Part shown: piece after piece, positions 55,611-64,000 of the stretch | Numbering within the stretch: position 1 is the stretch's first letter | How the letters are laid out: the number at the start of each line of letters is the position of its first letter | Assembly (NCBI GenBank): GCA_913055845.1 | Contig: CAJXKO010000005.1 | Coordinates: 1 to 64,000 of the forward strand | Origin: an uncultured Bacteroidota bacterium | GTDB taxonomy: Bacteria; Bacteroidota; Rhodothermia; Rhodothermales; Salinibacteraceae | Direction: 5' to 3' | DNA: 64,000 nt | The notes under the pieces: model-generated | What the model was told of the DNA's origin: nothing | Databases searched by the model: none | What the model saw: only the letters and a program-made list of their open reading frames with translations | Program-made: the position numbers and the translations under genes

Positions 55611-56750
55611 TCAATGCTCGAACGCATCGACCGCGTCGAGCACCGCCTGTAGATCCGAGGCGTCGTTGTAGTACGTCGGGGCAAGGCGGACCTTCCGGTT
55701 GCGCACGGCAGCGGCAATGCCATGGGCGTCCAGGTGCTCGAACAGCGCCTCCGGCGCGTCGGGCACAACTGTGACGATCCCGCTAGCGTGGGCGGGGGCG
55801 TCGGTGCCGTAGCGCGGGAGGCCCCGGGCTGCCAGTTCGTCGGCAAGGGTGCTGGAGAGGTCGAGGACGCGGTTCTCGCACCACTCGGGACCGGCGTCGA
55901 GGTACAGGCCGAGGGCGGCGTGGAGCGCGGCGATGCCGACGCTGTTGAGTGTTCCGGTACGAAAGCGGCGGGCGTCGTCGTGGAAGGTCAGCTCGTAGTC
56001 GTCGAGGTGCTCCCAGTCCACAGGGCCATGGAGCCAGCCGGTGGGGGGGCGCAGTTGCTCCTGGAGCGCAGTGTCACAGTAGAGCAGTCCCACACCCTGC
56101 GCCGCCATGAGCCATTTGTGCCCGCCAGCGGCAAGAAAGTCGACGCCCGCCGCCTCCACATCGATCTGGAGCGCCCCGAGGCCCTGGATCGCGTCCACAC
56201 AGAAGAGCACGTCCCGCTCGGCACAGAGAGTGCCGAGGACTTCCAGGTCCACGCGGAATCCGGACAGGAAGTGCACCCAGGAGACGCTGAGGAGCCGCGT
56301 GTCGGGCTGTAGGGTCTGTGCCACGTCTTCCACCGTGTATGTCCCCTCCTGCGTCGGCACGTAGTCGACTGCCACTCCCTGTGCCTCCAGGTTCAAGAAC
56401 GGATAGACGTTGGTGGGGAATGCGCCATCGGGGACGGCGATGCGGTCGCCTGTCTGCCAGTCGAGCCCGCGGGCGAGCACGTTAAGCCCGGCAGATGTGT
56501 TGGGCACGAAGTCTACCCGTGCAGCGTCGGTGCCAAGCACCGCAGCCGCCCGTTCCCGCGTCTCCGCCATCAACGGCTGGAACGACTCAAAATTAGCAAT
56601 GGGCGCGTCCGGCTCGGCTCCGTGCCGTTCGGCGACGTAGGCGTCGATGGCCTCACGGACAGGCCGGCTCATGGGGCTTACCGCCGCGTGGTTAAGGTAG
56701 GTTTGATGCTCGGTATGCGGAAACTGGGCGCGCAGGGCGTCGAGGGACAT
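55611..56750 (-). CDS. Class V aminotransferase (cysteine desulfurase-like)
   Basis: YLNHAAVSPMSRPVREAIDAYV, DAIQGLGALQIDVEAAGVDFLAAGGHKWLMAAQGVGLLYC; PLP Lys in GGHKWL. Confidence 0.9.
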   Translation of the reverse strand: MSLDALRAQFPHTEHQTYLNHAAVSPMSRPVREAIDAYVAERHGAEPDAPIANFESFQPLMAETRERAAAVLGTDAARVDFVPNTSAGLNVLARGLDWQTGDRIAVPDGAFPTNVYPFLNLEAQGVAVDYVPTQEGTYTVEDVAQTLQPDTRLLSVSWVHFLSGFRVDLEVLGTLCAERDVLFCVDAIQGLGALQIDVEAAGVDFLAAGGHKWLMAAQGVGLLYCDTALQEQLRPPTGWLHGPVDWEHLDDYELTFHDDARRFRTGTLNSVGIAALHAALGLYLDAGPEWCENRVLDLSSTLADELAARGLPRYGTDAPAHASGIVTVVPDAPEALFEHLDAHGIAAAVRNRKVRLAPTYYNDASDLQAVLDAVDAFEH

Positions 56751-56861
56751 GAGAAAGGACTTCGACCGAAAGAATACTACAGGTAACACGCATGGCCCGC
56801 GTGTATTGCTCCGTGGGTCCGTCCCCGCTCAGGGGATGGGGCCCTGCGCCTCTAAGAGCGG

Positions 56862-57928
56862 CTAGGTCGCATTCTGTTTCTCCGCGAGCTTGTCCAATTC
56901 GTACTGGGCCTGGGCCTCGTGGTGCGTTTTCGCCTCGGGCTCTACGTGGTGGTCTTCCGCATCGGGGTGGTACTGCAGCTCCACAAACACCGGAAAATGA
57001 TCGGAGCCGACGTGGGGAAGTACCCGGAGGTCCGCCAGTGCGAAGTGCTCGGAGTGGAAGGCATGGTCGAGGGGGTACCCAAGCAGTGGACTACCGGGCG
57101 TGGAACGTGTTGTACAGGCAGCGCCCGATGCGCGGGTCGAGCAGGCCGCTAATGTTCTGGAAGAGGCGTGTGGTATACGACCACGAGACATCGTTCAAAT
57201 CGCCCCCGACAACTGTCAGCGCGTCCCGGTCCTGAATCTCGCGGGCAAGAAGCAGCAGTTCGGCATCCCGTTCGGTCGTATCGGGCTCATGGCCCGGATG
57301 GGGCGGGCGCGGGTGCACCCCGTGAAACCAGACGTGCGTCCCGGGCGCGAGCTCCACCTTCGCATGGATGGAGGGCACGTCATCCTCCACGAGGAACCGG
57401 ATGGTGGAAGAAACAAGGGTGTATTTCGAGTAGAGGCACATACCGTAGGCGTTGTCCCGGGGGTGTTCCACGGTGTAGGGATAGGTCTCCTGGAGGGTGT
57501 GTAACTGCTCCCTCCACCACTCGTCCGTCTCAACCGTGAGCACGAGGTCGGGATGTGCCCCCTCAATCACCTGGAGCAGCGACTCAGCATTCCGGTTCTC
57601 AATTTCCACGTTGGCGATCAGGAACGAGACCTCGTCGGTGGCCCGCCCGTCGTCGGCCGCCGACCGCACCTGTGTGGGCGCCAGGACAGTGTACGATAGG
57701 ATGTGGTCGACCTGATATTAGACACACGCCCAAGACCGCCATGGTGCCGTACTCTTTGGGCGACGCGGGCCCGGCCGCCACGAACGATCCGAGGGTGAGC
57801 ACGATGCCGACCGCCAACTGCACCCGCGGAAAATCGAACAGGCGCACCACCCAGTGGTCGTGCGAGAAGACCAGGAGGACGGTGCCGGCGATAAAGAAGG
57901 CCGCCACCACCAGGAGCAGGAAAGTCAT
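56862..57928 (-). pseudogene. Endonuclease/exonuclease/phosphatase (EEP) family membrane-anchored protein, interrupted by two frameshifts
   Basis: Three consecutive ORFs in different frames form one protein: N-terminal TM segment (57599-57928 frame), YQVDHILSYTVLAPTQVRSAADDG...NVEIENRNAESLLQVIEGAHPDLVLTVETD...GGDLNDVSWS (57091-57669 frame), YPLDHAFHSEHFALADLRVLPHVGSDHFPVFVELQY (56862-57191 frame). Removing one nt near 57710 and one near 57092 restores 355 codons. Confidence 0.85.
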
Positions 57929-57972
57929 GCGCGGACCGCCACTCTCGAGAACGAACTGCGGAGAGGAGGACG

Positions 57973-59127
57973 CTAGGACCGGCGAAACTGCTTGCCAGCG
58001 AGCTGGCGCACGAGGCCCCTAAATTCCAGCTTCAGCAGGGTAGGGAGAGCCGCGGAGGGGTCGAGGCCCGTCTCCTCACAAAGCGCATCGACGTGGACCG
58101 GCGATTCCGACAAGGCCTCGTACAACACCTTCGCGTCGCCGGACAGGTCGTTAGGATCAGGCCCACCCGAAACGGTCTCCGCATCTACTTCCTCGGGCGT
58201 CTCCACGGTGATCTCGGGGAGCTCTTCCAGCAGATCATCCACCTCCATCACCAGCTTGGCGTGGCCCCGCTGGATGAGGCGGTTCGTGCCCCGACTGGAG
58301 TCTTTGGTGATGCCCCCCGGCAGGGCAAAGACCTCCCGATTCTGTTCCAGCGCAAGGCGCGCCGTAATGAGCGCTCCACCCTCCGCATACGATTCTACCA
58401 CGAGCGTTCCCAGCGAGAGCCCGCTCAGGATGCGGTTACGTTCCGGGAAATTGGGGGCGTCGGGCTCCGCGTCGAGCCCATACTCGGAGAGCACCGCCCC
58501 ATTGTTGGCAATGCGCGTTGCGAGGCCCGTGTGCTTTTGGGGGTAGATGCGCCCCACCCCCGATCCGAGGACGGCGATCGTCCGCCCTCCGGCGTCGAGT
58601 GCGCCCTTGTGTGCGGCGGCGTCGATGCCGTAGGCCAGTCCGCTGACGACCGTGAAGCCGCGGCGCACGAGTTCGGCACTCAGGTGATGCGCCTGCGCCC
58701 GTCCATAGTCGGTACAGCGACGGGTGCCCACCACAGTTACCATGGGCGCGTCGGTAGGAGGGAGCGTGCCCCGCATCCAAAGGTAGGCCGGCGGGTCGTA
58801 AATTTCGCGGAGCCGGTCGGGAAAGCGCTCGTCCCAAGGCGACACGAGGGTTGCCCCGAGTTCCTCGGCCCGTTCCATTTCTTCTTCCACCGCCGCCCGG
58901 TCGCCAAATGTGAGGATGGCCTCGGCGGTCTGCTCGCCGATGCCCTCGACCTTGGTAAGGGCGGAGCGCGAAGCGCGAAAGGCATCGCTCGGCGCGTCGA
59001 AGGCCGCTAGCAGCGCACGCAGACGCTGCGGCCCCACGCCCGCCACGAGCGACAGGCCGATAAGGGCACGCTGCTCGGCGGCCCGGTTCCGATCCGGCGG
59101 CTCGTCGTCCTCTAGGGGCAGTCTCAT
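57973..59127 (-). CDS. dprA: DNA-processing protein DprA
   Basis: VVGTRRCTDYGRAQAHHLSAELVRRGFTVVSGLAYGIDAAAHKGALDAGGRTIAVLGSGVGRIYPQKH...FPERNRILSGLSLGTLVVESYAEGGALITARLALEQNREVFALPG. Confidence 0.96.
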   Translation of the reverse strand: MRLPLEDDEPPDRNRAAEQRALIGLSLVAGVGPQRLRALLAAFDAPSDAFRASRSALTKVEGIGEQTAEAILTFGDRAAVEEEMERAEELGATLVSPWDERFPDRLREIYDPPAYLWMRGTLPPTDAPMVTVVGTRRCTDYGRAQAHHLSAELVRRGFTVVSGLAYGIDAAAHKGALDAGGRTIAVLGSGVGRIYPQKHTGLATRIANNGAVLSEYGLDAEPDAPNFPERNRILSGLSLGTLVVESYAEGGALITARLALEQNREVFALPGGITKDSSRGTNRLIQRGHAKLVMEVDDLLEELPEITVETPEEVDAETVSGGPDPNDLSGDAKVLYEALSESPVHVDALCEETGLDPSAALPTLLKLEFRGLVRQLAGKQFRRS

Positions 59128-60146
59128 GCGTCGATCGGGTCCGCAGAGCGAGTGGACGTGACCATGTCGAAGAGGGTGTACTTCAGTGAATCGAGCCCCA
59201 CATCGGCCACGGCGCTGATGGGGACAATCGGCACATCTGCGGGAAACTCGTCGGCCACCACGTCGGGCAAGAGTTCACGCTCGTCGGGCGCCAAAATATC
59301 GATCTTCGACAGGGCAATGGCCCGCGGCTTGTCGAGCAGGTCGGCCTCGTAGGACGCCAGCTCGTGGAGCAGCTGCTCGTACTCGTCCCCGAGGTCCGGC
59401 GCGGTGATGGGGATCACGAACAGCAGGACCGACGTGCGCTCGATGTGGCGGAGGAACTGTAGGCCAAGACCTTTTCCCGCGTGCGCATCCTCAATGATGC
59501 CGGGAATGTCCGCCATCACGAAGGTTTCGTACTCGCTCACGTATACCATTCCCAGCTGCGGCGTGAGCGTGGTAAAGGGATAGTCTGCCACCTCCGGCTC
59601 CGCGGCCGAGACGGCGGAGACGAGCGTGCTCTTCCCTGCGTTAGGAAACCCCACGAGCCCCACGTCGGCCATCAGCTTCAACTCAAACGTCAACTCACGC
59701 TCCTCCCCGTCCTCCCCCGGCTCAGCGTGGCGGGGCGCCTGATTGGTGCTCGACTTAAACTGCGCATTCCCGCGTCCGCCCTCGCCCCCTTTGGCGACGC
59801 AGATCCGCTGCCCGGACTCTACAACCTCTCCGATGAGCCGTCCCGTGTGTTTGTCCTTCACAACCGTGCCCGGCGGCACCCGAATCACTTTGTCCTCACC
59901 CGAGGCACCCGTCTGCTTCCGGCGCCCGCCCGGCTCTCCGTCGCCGGCGTAGACGTGCTTGTTGTGGCTCAGGTCCATCAGGGTGTACAGGTTTTCGTCG
60001 GCCTCCACGTAAACGGAGCCTCCATCGCCTCCGTCGCCGCCCGAGGGGCCGCCCTTCGGCACAAATTTCTCTTTGCGCCAGGCGACGATGCCTTTGCCCC
60101 CGTCGCCACTACTGACCTGAAGATCGACTTGATCGAGAAATTTCAT
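59124..60146 (-). CDS. obgE: GTPase Obg/CgtA
   Basis: MKFLDQVDLQVSSGDGGKGIVAWRKEKFVPKGGPSGGDGGDGGSVYVEAD; VGLVGFPNAGKSTLVSAVSAAEPEVADYPFTTLTPQLG. 4-bp overlap with dprA. Confidence 0.97.
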   Translation of the reverse strand: MKFLDQVDLQVSSGDGGKGIVAWRKEKFVPKGGPSGGDGGDGGSVYVEADENLYTLMDLSHNKHVYAGDGEPGGRRKQTGASGEDKVIRVPPGTVVKDKHTGRLIGEVVESGQRICVAKGGEGGRGNAQFKSSTNQAPRHAEPGEDGEERELTFELKLMADVGLVGFPNAGKSTLVSAVSAAEPEVADYPFTTLTPQLGMVYVSEYETFVMADIPGIIEDAHAGKGLGLQFLRHIERTSVLLFVIPITAPDLGDEYEQLLHELASYEADLLDKPRAIALSKIDILAPDERELLPDVVADEFPADVPIVPISAVADVGLDSLKYTLFDMVTSTRSADPIDA

Positions 60147-60321
60147 CGGTGCGAGCCTGCCTGTCATCCCGGTGTTGGGCCGGGTGGAAGATGTGGATCG
60201 CCTTGTATGCCTAGCCCACAGACAAGGTTTTCACCGGGCTTTTTCGGCGCGGGCCTGGAACTGCCCGCTGCGTCGGCGTACGTTTCGGTCCGCCGCGTAT
60301 TTCTTCCCTCCTGCCTCTTTT

Positions 60322-60774
60322 ATGACGGACGTAACCATCTACACCGACGGCGCCTGTAGCGGAAACCCCGGCCCGGGCGGCTGGGCCGCCATCATTATTC
60401 CGGACGACGATCCCGAGGCCACCGAGCGCCTCACGGGCGGTGAGCCCCACACGACGAACAACCGTATGGAGCTGACCGCGGCCCTCGAAGCGCTCCGGAC
60501 GCTCGACGCGCCGACCCGCGTGGCCCTCCACACCGACAGTGAGTACCTCTCCAAGGCGTTTAACGAGGGATGGCTGGAGAGCTGGCAGAATAACGACTGG
60601 CAGACCTCCTCGAATAGCGACGTCAAGAATCAAGGGCTTTGGAAAGAACTCCTCGACGAGGCCGAGCGGCACGACGTGGAGTGGATTTGGGTGCGCGGCC
60701 ACGCCGACGACGAGCTCAACATCATGGCCGACGAACTCGCCGTCGCCGCAATGGAGCAGTACAAGCGCGGGTAA
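60322..60774 (+). CDS. rnhA: Ribonuclease HI
   Basis: MTDVTIYTDGACSGNPGPGGWAAIIIP...TTNNRMELTAALEAL...HTDSEYLSKAFNEGWL...WVRGHADDELNIMADELA. Confidence 0.97.
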   Translation: MTDVTIYTDGACSGNPGPGGWAAIIIPDDDPEATERLTGGEPHTTNNRMELTAALEALRTLDAPTRVALHTDSEYLSKAFNEGWLESWQNNDWQTSSNSDVKNQGLWKELLDEAERHDVEWIWVRGHADDELNIMADELAVAAMEQYKRG

Positions 60775-60820
60775 GAGCGCACCGGGCTTGGGGAACAGGG
60801 TCGCAGCGTGACGCCCCCTG

Positions 60821-61456
60821 TCATTGACGGTCGTCCGGCGCCGTTTCAGGACCGACCCGCAGGATCTCGCCGCGATCCGACAGGGCATTCGTGAATGCTT
60901 CCATGAACGCCTCCACCTCGGACCGACGAACGCCGACGGTGAGGGTCGTCACGTCTGTATATTCACTCGCCTGCACCTCGGTGTCGAATTTCCGGAGCAC
61001 CGTCTGGGCGGGGGCAGTGTCGTCGTACGCGAAGCGGAGACGGATCGGCGTGCGTACGACGTGCTCCACGATGGGCGCCCGGTCCAGGGCCGCGGCGGCC
61101 GCGTTCCCGTAGGCTCGTGCGAGCCCTCCGGTGCCCAGCTCCGTTCCGCCAAAGTAGCGCGTCACCACGACGATCGTGTTGGTAAGACCCCGTGCATCGA
61201 TCTGTTGCAAAATGGGCCGGCCCGCCGTCCCGCTCGGTTCTCCATCGTCGTCGTAATGGAAGTCGTCCCCGTGCCGCCCGAGCCGGAACGCCGAGCAGTA
61301 ATGCGTAGCCTTAGGGGCCCGCTCGCGGACCGCGTCGAGACAGGCGTCCACCGCGGCTCGATCATCGATCGGCCTCGCCTCGGCCAGAAATCGGGAGCCG
61401 TCCACCGTGCGCTCGGCACGGGCAGCCGCTTGGAGGGTACGGTACGTGTCGCTCAT
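60821..61456 (-). CDS. YigZ/IMPACT family protein
   Basis: SRFLAEARPIDDRAAVDACLDAVRERAPKATHYCSAFRLG...DDGEPSGTAGRPILQQIDARGLTNTIVVVTRYFGGTELGTGGLARAYGNAA. Confidence 0.95.
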   Translation of the reverse strand: MSDTYRTLQAAARAERTVDGSRFLAEARPIDDRAAVDACLDAVRERAPKATHYCSAFRLGRHGDDFHYDDDGEPSGTAGRPILQQIDARGLTNTIVVVTRYFGGTELGTGGLARAYGNAAAAALDRAPIVEHVVRTPIRLRFAYDDTAPAQTVLRKFDTEVQASEYTDVTTLTVGVRRSEVEAFMEAFTNALSDRGEILRVGPETAPDDRQ

Positions 61457-61757
61457 GAGTGCGAAGTACGGGACTCGAAACGCGAAGGGCGGACGGTGGC
61501 ACAAAGCGTCACAACCGTGCCCGACGCTCGCGTCAGCACAGTGTGATTGGGCGGCTCTTGCGTGCAGTTGATCGTCCCTCGAGAAACCTGCTCGGGGACA
61601 CACGGTCGGGACAGTCCTGGTTGGAATAGAGTTCCGCCGTCGGCAGCGCCCATCGGCAACCGCAACAATGCTGTCAGGATCAGTGCCGGCGGGCACATCG
61701 TCCTCACAGAATCGTTTCGTGTCGTCCGCTTCCTCCTTGTCTTCCCGTACACCCACA

Positions 61758-63185
61758 ATGAGTCGGATTCTCCCCCTTCTTCTTACCGGTGCCCTTCTGC
61801 TCGGCGGATGTAGCTCCTCGTCCGACAACAGCGGGGAGCGCCGTGGGGAGCGGGGCGGAGAGCAGTCGACCCCGTCCGTGGAGGCGGTGCAGGCCCGCTA
61901 CGGCTCGCTGCCGTTGGAGGAGCAGATGAGCGGCACCGTAGAGGCGCAGAATCAGGTGACGATCTCGCCGCAGATTCAGGCGCCGGTGGAGGCGGTTCTT
62001 GCCCAGAACGGCGACTACGTGGAGCAAGGCGATCCACTGGCGCGACTGCAGGACGATCAGTACCGTGAACGGGTCCGACAGGCCGAGGCCTCGCTCCGCA
62101 TTGCCCGGGCCGACGCCAAGAGCGCTCGGGCCAACCTCCGGGAGCTCCAGGCCCAGCTCAAGCGCACCCAGCGCCTCGCCGAGCAGGACTTTGAGAGCGA
62201 GCAGCGACTCGAAACGCTCCGCGCACAGGTGTCACAGGCCGACGCGCAGGTAGAGCGCGCCGAGGCGCAGGTGGCCCAGGCCGAAGCCACCCTCGACGAA
62301 CGCCAGGCCGACCTGCAGCGCACGGTGGTGCGTGCCCCCATCAGTGGCCAGGTGGGCAACCGAAACGTGCAGGTGGGCCAACGGGTGGGGCCCGACACAC
62401 AGCTCTACACCATGGGCAACCTCGAATCGGTGCGTGTGGAAGTAGGCGTTACGGACCGCATGATCGGGCGCATTGAGGCGGGCCAGACGGCCCGCATTAC
62501 GGTGCCGTCCGCCGACACGGTCGTGACCGCCGAAGTGACCCGCCTTTCGCCGTTCATCAGTAACGAAAGCTACAGCGCCGAAGCCGAAATTGAGGTCCAG
62601 AACCCCGGCGGGCTGTTCAAGTCCGGCATGTTCGTACAAGTGGAGGTGGCCTACGCCGAGAGCCAAAAGGCCACGCTCGTGCCTCTGAGCGCCATCTACG
62701 AGGATCCGTCCACCGGCGCCCGCGGCGTCTTCGTCGCCCCCACCCTCGGGACCGAGCTTCCCGTAGAGACGCCCGACTCGTACGACCCCGAGAATCCGCC
62801 GCCGCTCACCCAGCCCACGCCCACCCGCTTCCGGGATGTTGAGATCTTGGCAGAGGGCCAGCAGCTGGCAGGCGTGCGCGGTGTGGAGGCGGGCGACTGG
62901 GTGGTGACTGTGGGGCAAAATCTGCTGAGCACGAGTGCCGACGAACGGGTGGACGCCCGGGTGCGCCCCCTCCCGTGGTCTCGCCTCATGGCCCTGCAGC
63001 GCCTCCAGGATACGGATCTGCTCCGCCGCATCCTCAAGCGCCAACAGCGCATGGCCGAACGCCGGTTCGGGAATGCCCCGGACACCAGCGGCGCCGATAC
63101 CACCCAGTCCTCAGCCGCCGACACCCAAACCGCCCCGGACGAGCAGTCCGATGGCTCCCTGACGGCCCCCACGGCGTCCCGGTAG
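61758..63185 (+). CDS. RND efflux periplasmic adaptor (membrane fusion) lipoprotein
   Basis: Lipobox LLLGGCSS; QIQAPVEAVLAQNGDYVEQGDPLARLQDDQYRERVRQAEASL...VRAPISGQVGNRNVQVGQRVGPDTQLYTMGNL. Confidence 0.94.
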   Translation: MSRILPLLLTGALLLGGCSSSSDNSGERRGERGGEQSTPSVEAVQARYGSLPLEEQMSGTVEAQNQVTISPQIQAPVEAVLAQNGDYVEQGDPLARLQDDQYRERVRQAEASLRIARADAKSARANLRELQAQLKRTQRLAEQDFESEQRLETLRAQVSQADAQVERAEAQVAQAEATLDERQADLQRTVVRAPISGQVGNRNVQVGQRVGPDTQLYTMGNLESVRVEVGVTDRMIGRIEAGQTARITVPSADTVVTAEVTRLSPFISNESYSAEAEIEVQNPGGLFKSGMFVQVEVAYAESQKATLVPLSAIYEDPSTGARGVFVAPTLGTELPVETPDSYDPENPPPLTQPTPTRFRDVEILAEGQQLAGVRGVEAGDWVVTVGQNLLSTSADERVDARVRPLPWSRLMALQRLQDTDLLRRILKRQQRMAERRFGNAPDTSGADTTQSSAADTQTAPDEQSDGSLTAPTASR

Positions 63186-63228
63186 GTCTCTTCAGTCTCC
63201 CTTTTCTGTCACAACGCCCTTCCCCCCG

Positions 63229-64000
63229 ATGGCTCTCTACGACACTTCCATCCGCCGCCCCGTGGCGACCGCGATGACGTTCTTGGCCATCATCGTCGTG
63301 GGGTCGGTGAGCTTCTACTACCTGCCGGTCGACCTCCTGCCGGAGATCGAGTATCCCCGCGTCACGGTGTACACCAACTACGGGAACGTGGGCCCGGAGG
63401 AAATGGAGAAAATCATTACTGATCCGATCGCCAACGCCGTCTCCGGCGTGCCCAACGTAGAGCGAATCACGTCGGACTCCGACGAGGGCGGAAGTCGCGT
63501 GAACCTGGAGTTCGCGCAGGGGACCGACCTCAACGCCGCGGCCAATGACGTACGCGCCGCGCTCGACCGCATTCGCGACGACCTCCCAGTGGAGGCCGAG
63601 CCCCCTGGCATCTGGAAATTCGATCCCAACAGTCAGGAGATTGTCTCTATCGCCGTAGAGTCGAGCCGGACTCTAGAGTCGCTCACACGGCTGCTGGAAC
63701 GCGACCTGAGCCGTCGCTTCGAGCAAATTCCCGGCGTGGGCACCCTCAACATTCGGGGCGGCATCTACCGAGAGGTCCGCGTGAACCTCAACCGCGATCG
63801 CCTCCGGGCCTACGACATGTCGGCGGCGCAAGTGCAACAGGCCATCGGCACGTCCAATGTGGCGCTGCCCGGCGGCAACGTGAAGGAGGGCCTGAAGGAC
63901 TTGTACGTACGCACACAGGGCGAGTATGCCTCCCTCGACGAGATTCGACAGACGGTCATCACGACCGTTGGCGGCTCTCCCGTGCAGGTGCAGGACGTGG
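63229..64000 (+). CDS. RND efflux transporter permease (AcrB/MexB-type), N-terminal part, truncated by window edge
   Basis: Reading from the ATG at 63229: MALYDTSIRRPVATAMTFLAIIVVGSVSFYYLPVDLLPEIEYPRVTVYTNYGNVGPEEMEKIITDPIANAVSGVPNVERITSDSDEG... Confidence 0.95.
   Translation, partial: MALYDTSIRRPVATAMTFLAIIVVGSVSFYYLPVDLLPEIEYPRVTVYTNYGNVGPEEMEKIITDPIANAVSGVPNVERITSDSDEGGSRVNLEFAQGTDLNAAANDVRAALDRIRDDLPVEAEPPGIWKFDPNSQEIVSIAVESSRTLESLTRLLERDLSRRFEQIPGVGTLNIRGGIYREVRVNLNRDRLRAYDMSAAQVQQAIGTSNVALPGGNVKEGLKDLYVRTQGEYASLDEIRQTVITTVGGSPVQVQDV

Noticed and set aside
57085-57100. Programmed +1 frameshift in the EEP gene
   Set aside because: No prfB-like slippery stop context, and a second independent frameshift exists in the same gene; decay or sequencing error is more likely.
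1-64000. CRISPR arrays, insertion sequences, prophage, toxin-antitoxin or defence islands
   Set aside because: No regularly spaced repeats, transposases, integrases, phage genes or recognisable defence genes were found; content is mostly core metabolism.

Overview
The window is about 64 kb of GC-rich bacterial chromosome. Gene content and protein style resemble Rhodothermota/Salinibacter, which is an inference from protein flavour and not a search result. It is mostly housekeeping and metabolic genes. Main blocks: an M16 peptidase (cut by the left edge); a thiamine operon thiO-thiS-thiG-thiE-thiD (minus); a PLP decarboxylase; deoC with two overlapping aldehyde-dehydrogenase genes that look like a split ALDH16-type protein; two NtrC-family regulators; btuF-btuC; a polyprenyl synthase; an acyl-CoA carboxylase subunit; a protoporphyrinogen oxidase; a complete fatty-acid beta-oxidation cluster (TetR, fadD, fadB, fadA, fadE, SDR) with repeated palindromic operator-like motifs; a PorV-like outer-membrane protein; a LolD-like ATPase; gap-pgk-mscS-ABC exporter; a BlaI/BlaR1-like pair whose sensor carries TonB-C and ExbD-like domains; rluD; dprA-obgE; rnhA; and an RND efflux system (cut by the right edge). 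One tRNA-Arg (anticodon GCG) is present. No CRISPR array, prophage or insertion sequence was seen. I found no clear-cut new multi-gene system. The best leads are the M56-TonB-ExbD fusion with its BlaI operator, the split ALDH16/deoC locus, the fad operator motif, an 84-aa stand-alone HisKA protein, a membrane-anchored nuclease-fold gene broken by two frameshifts, and several intergenic palindromes and repeat elements.
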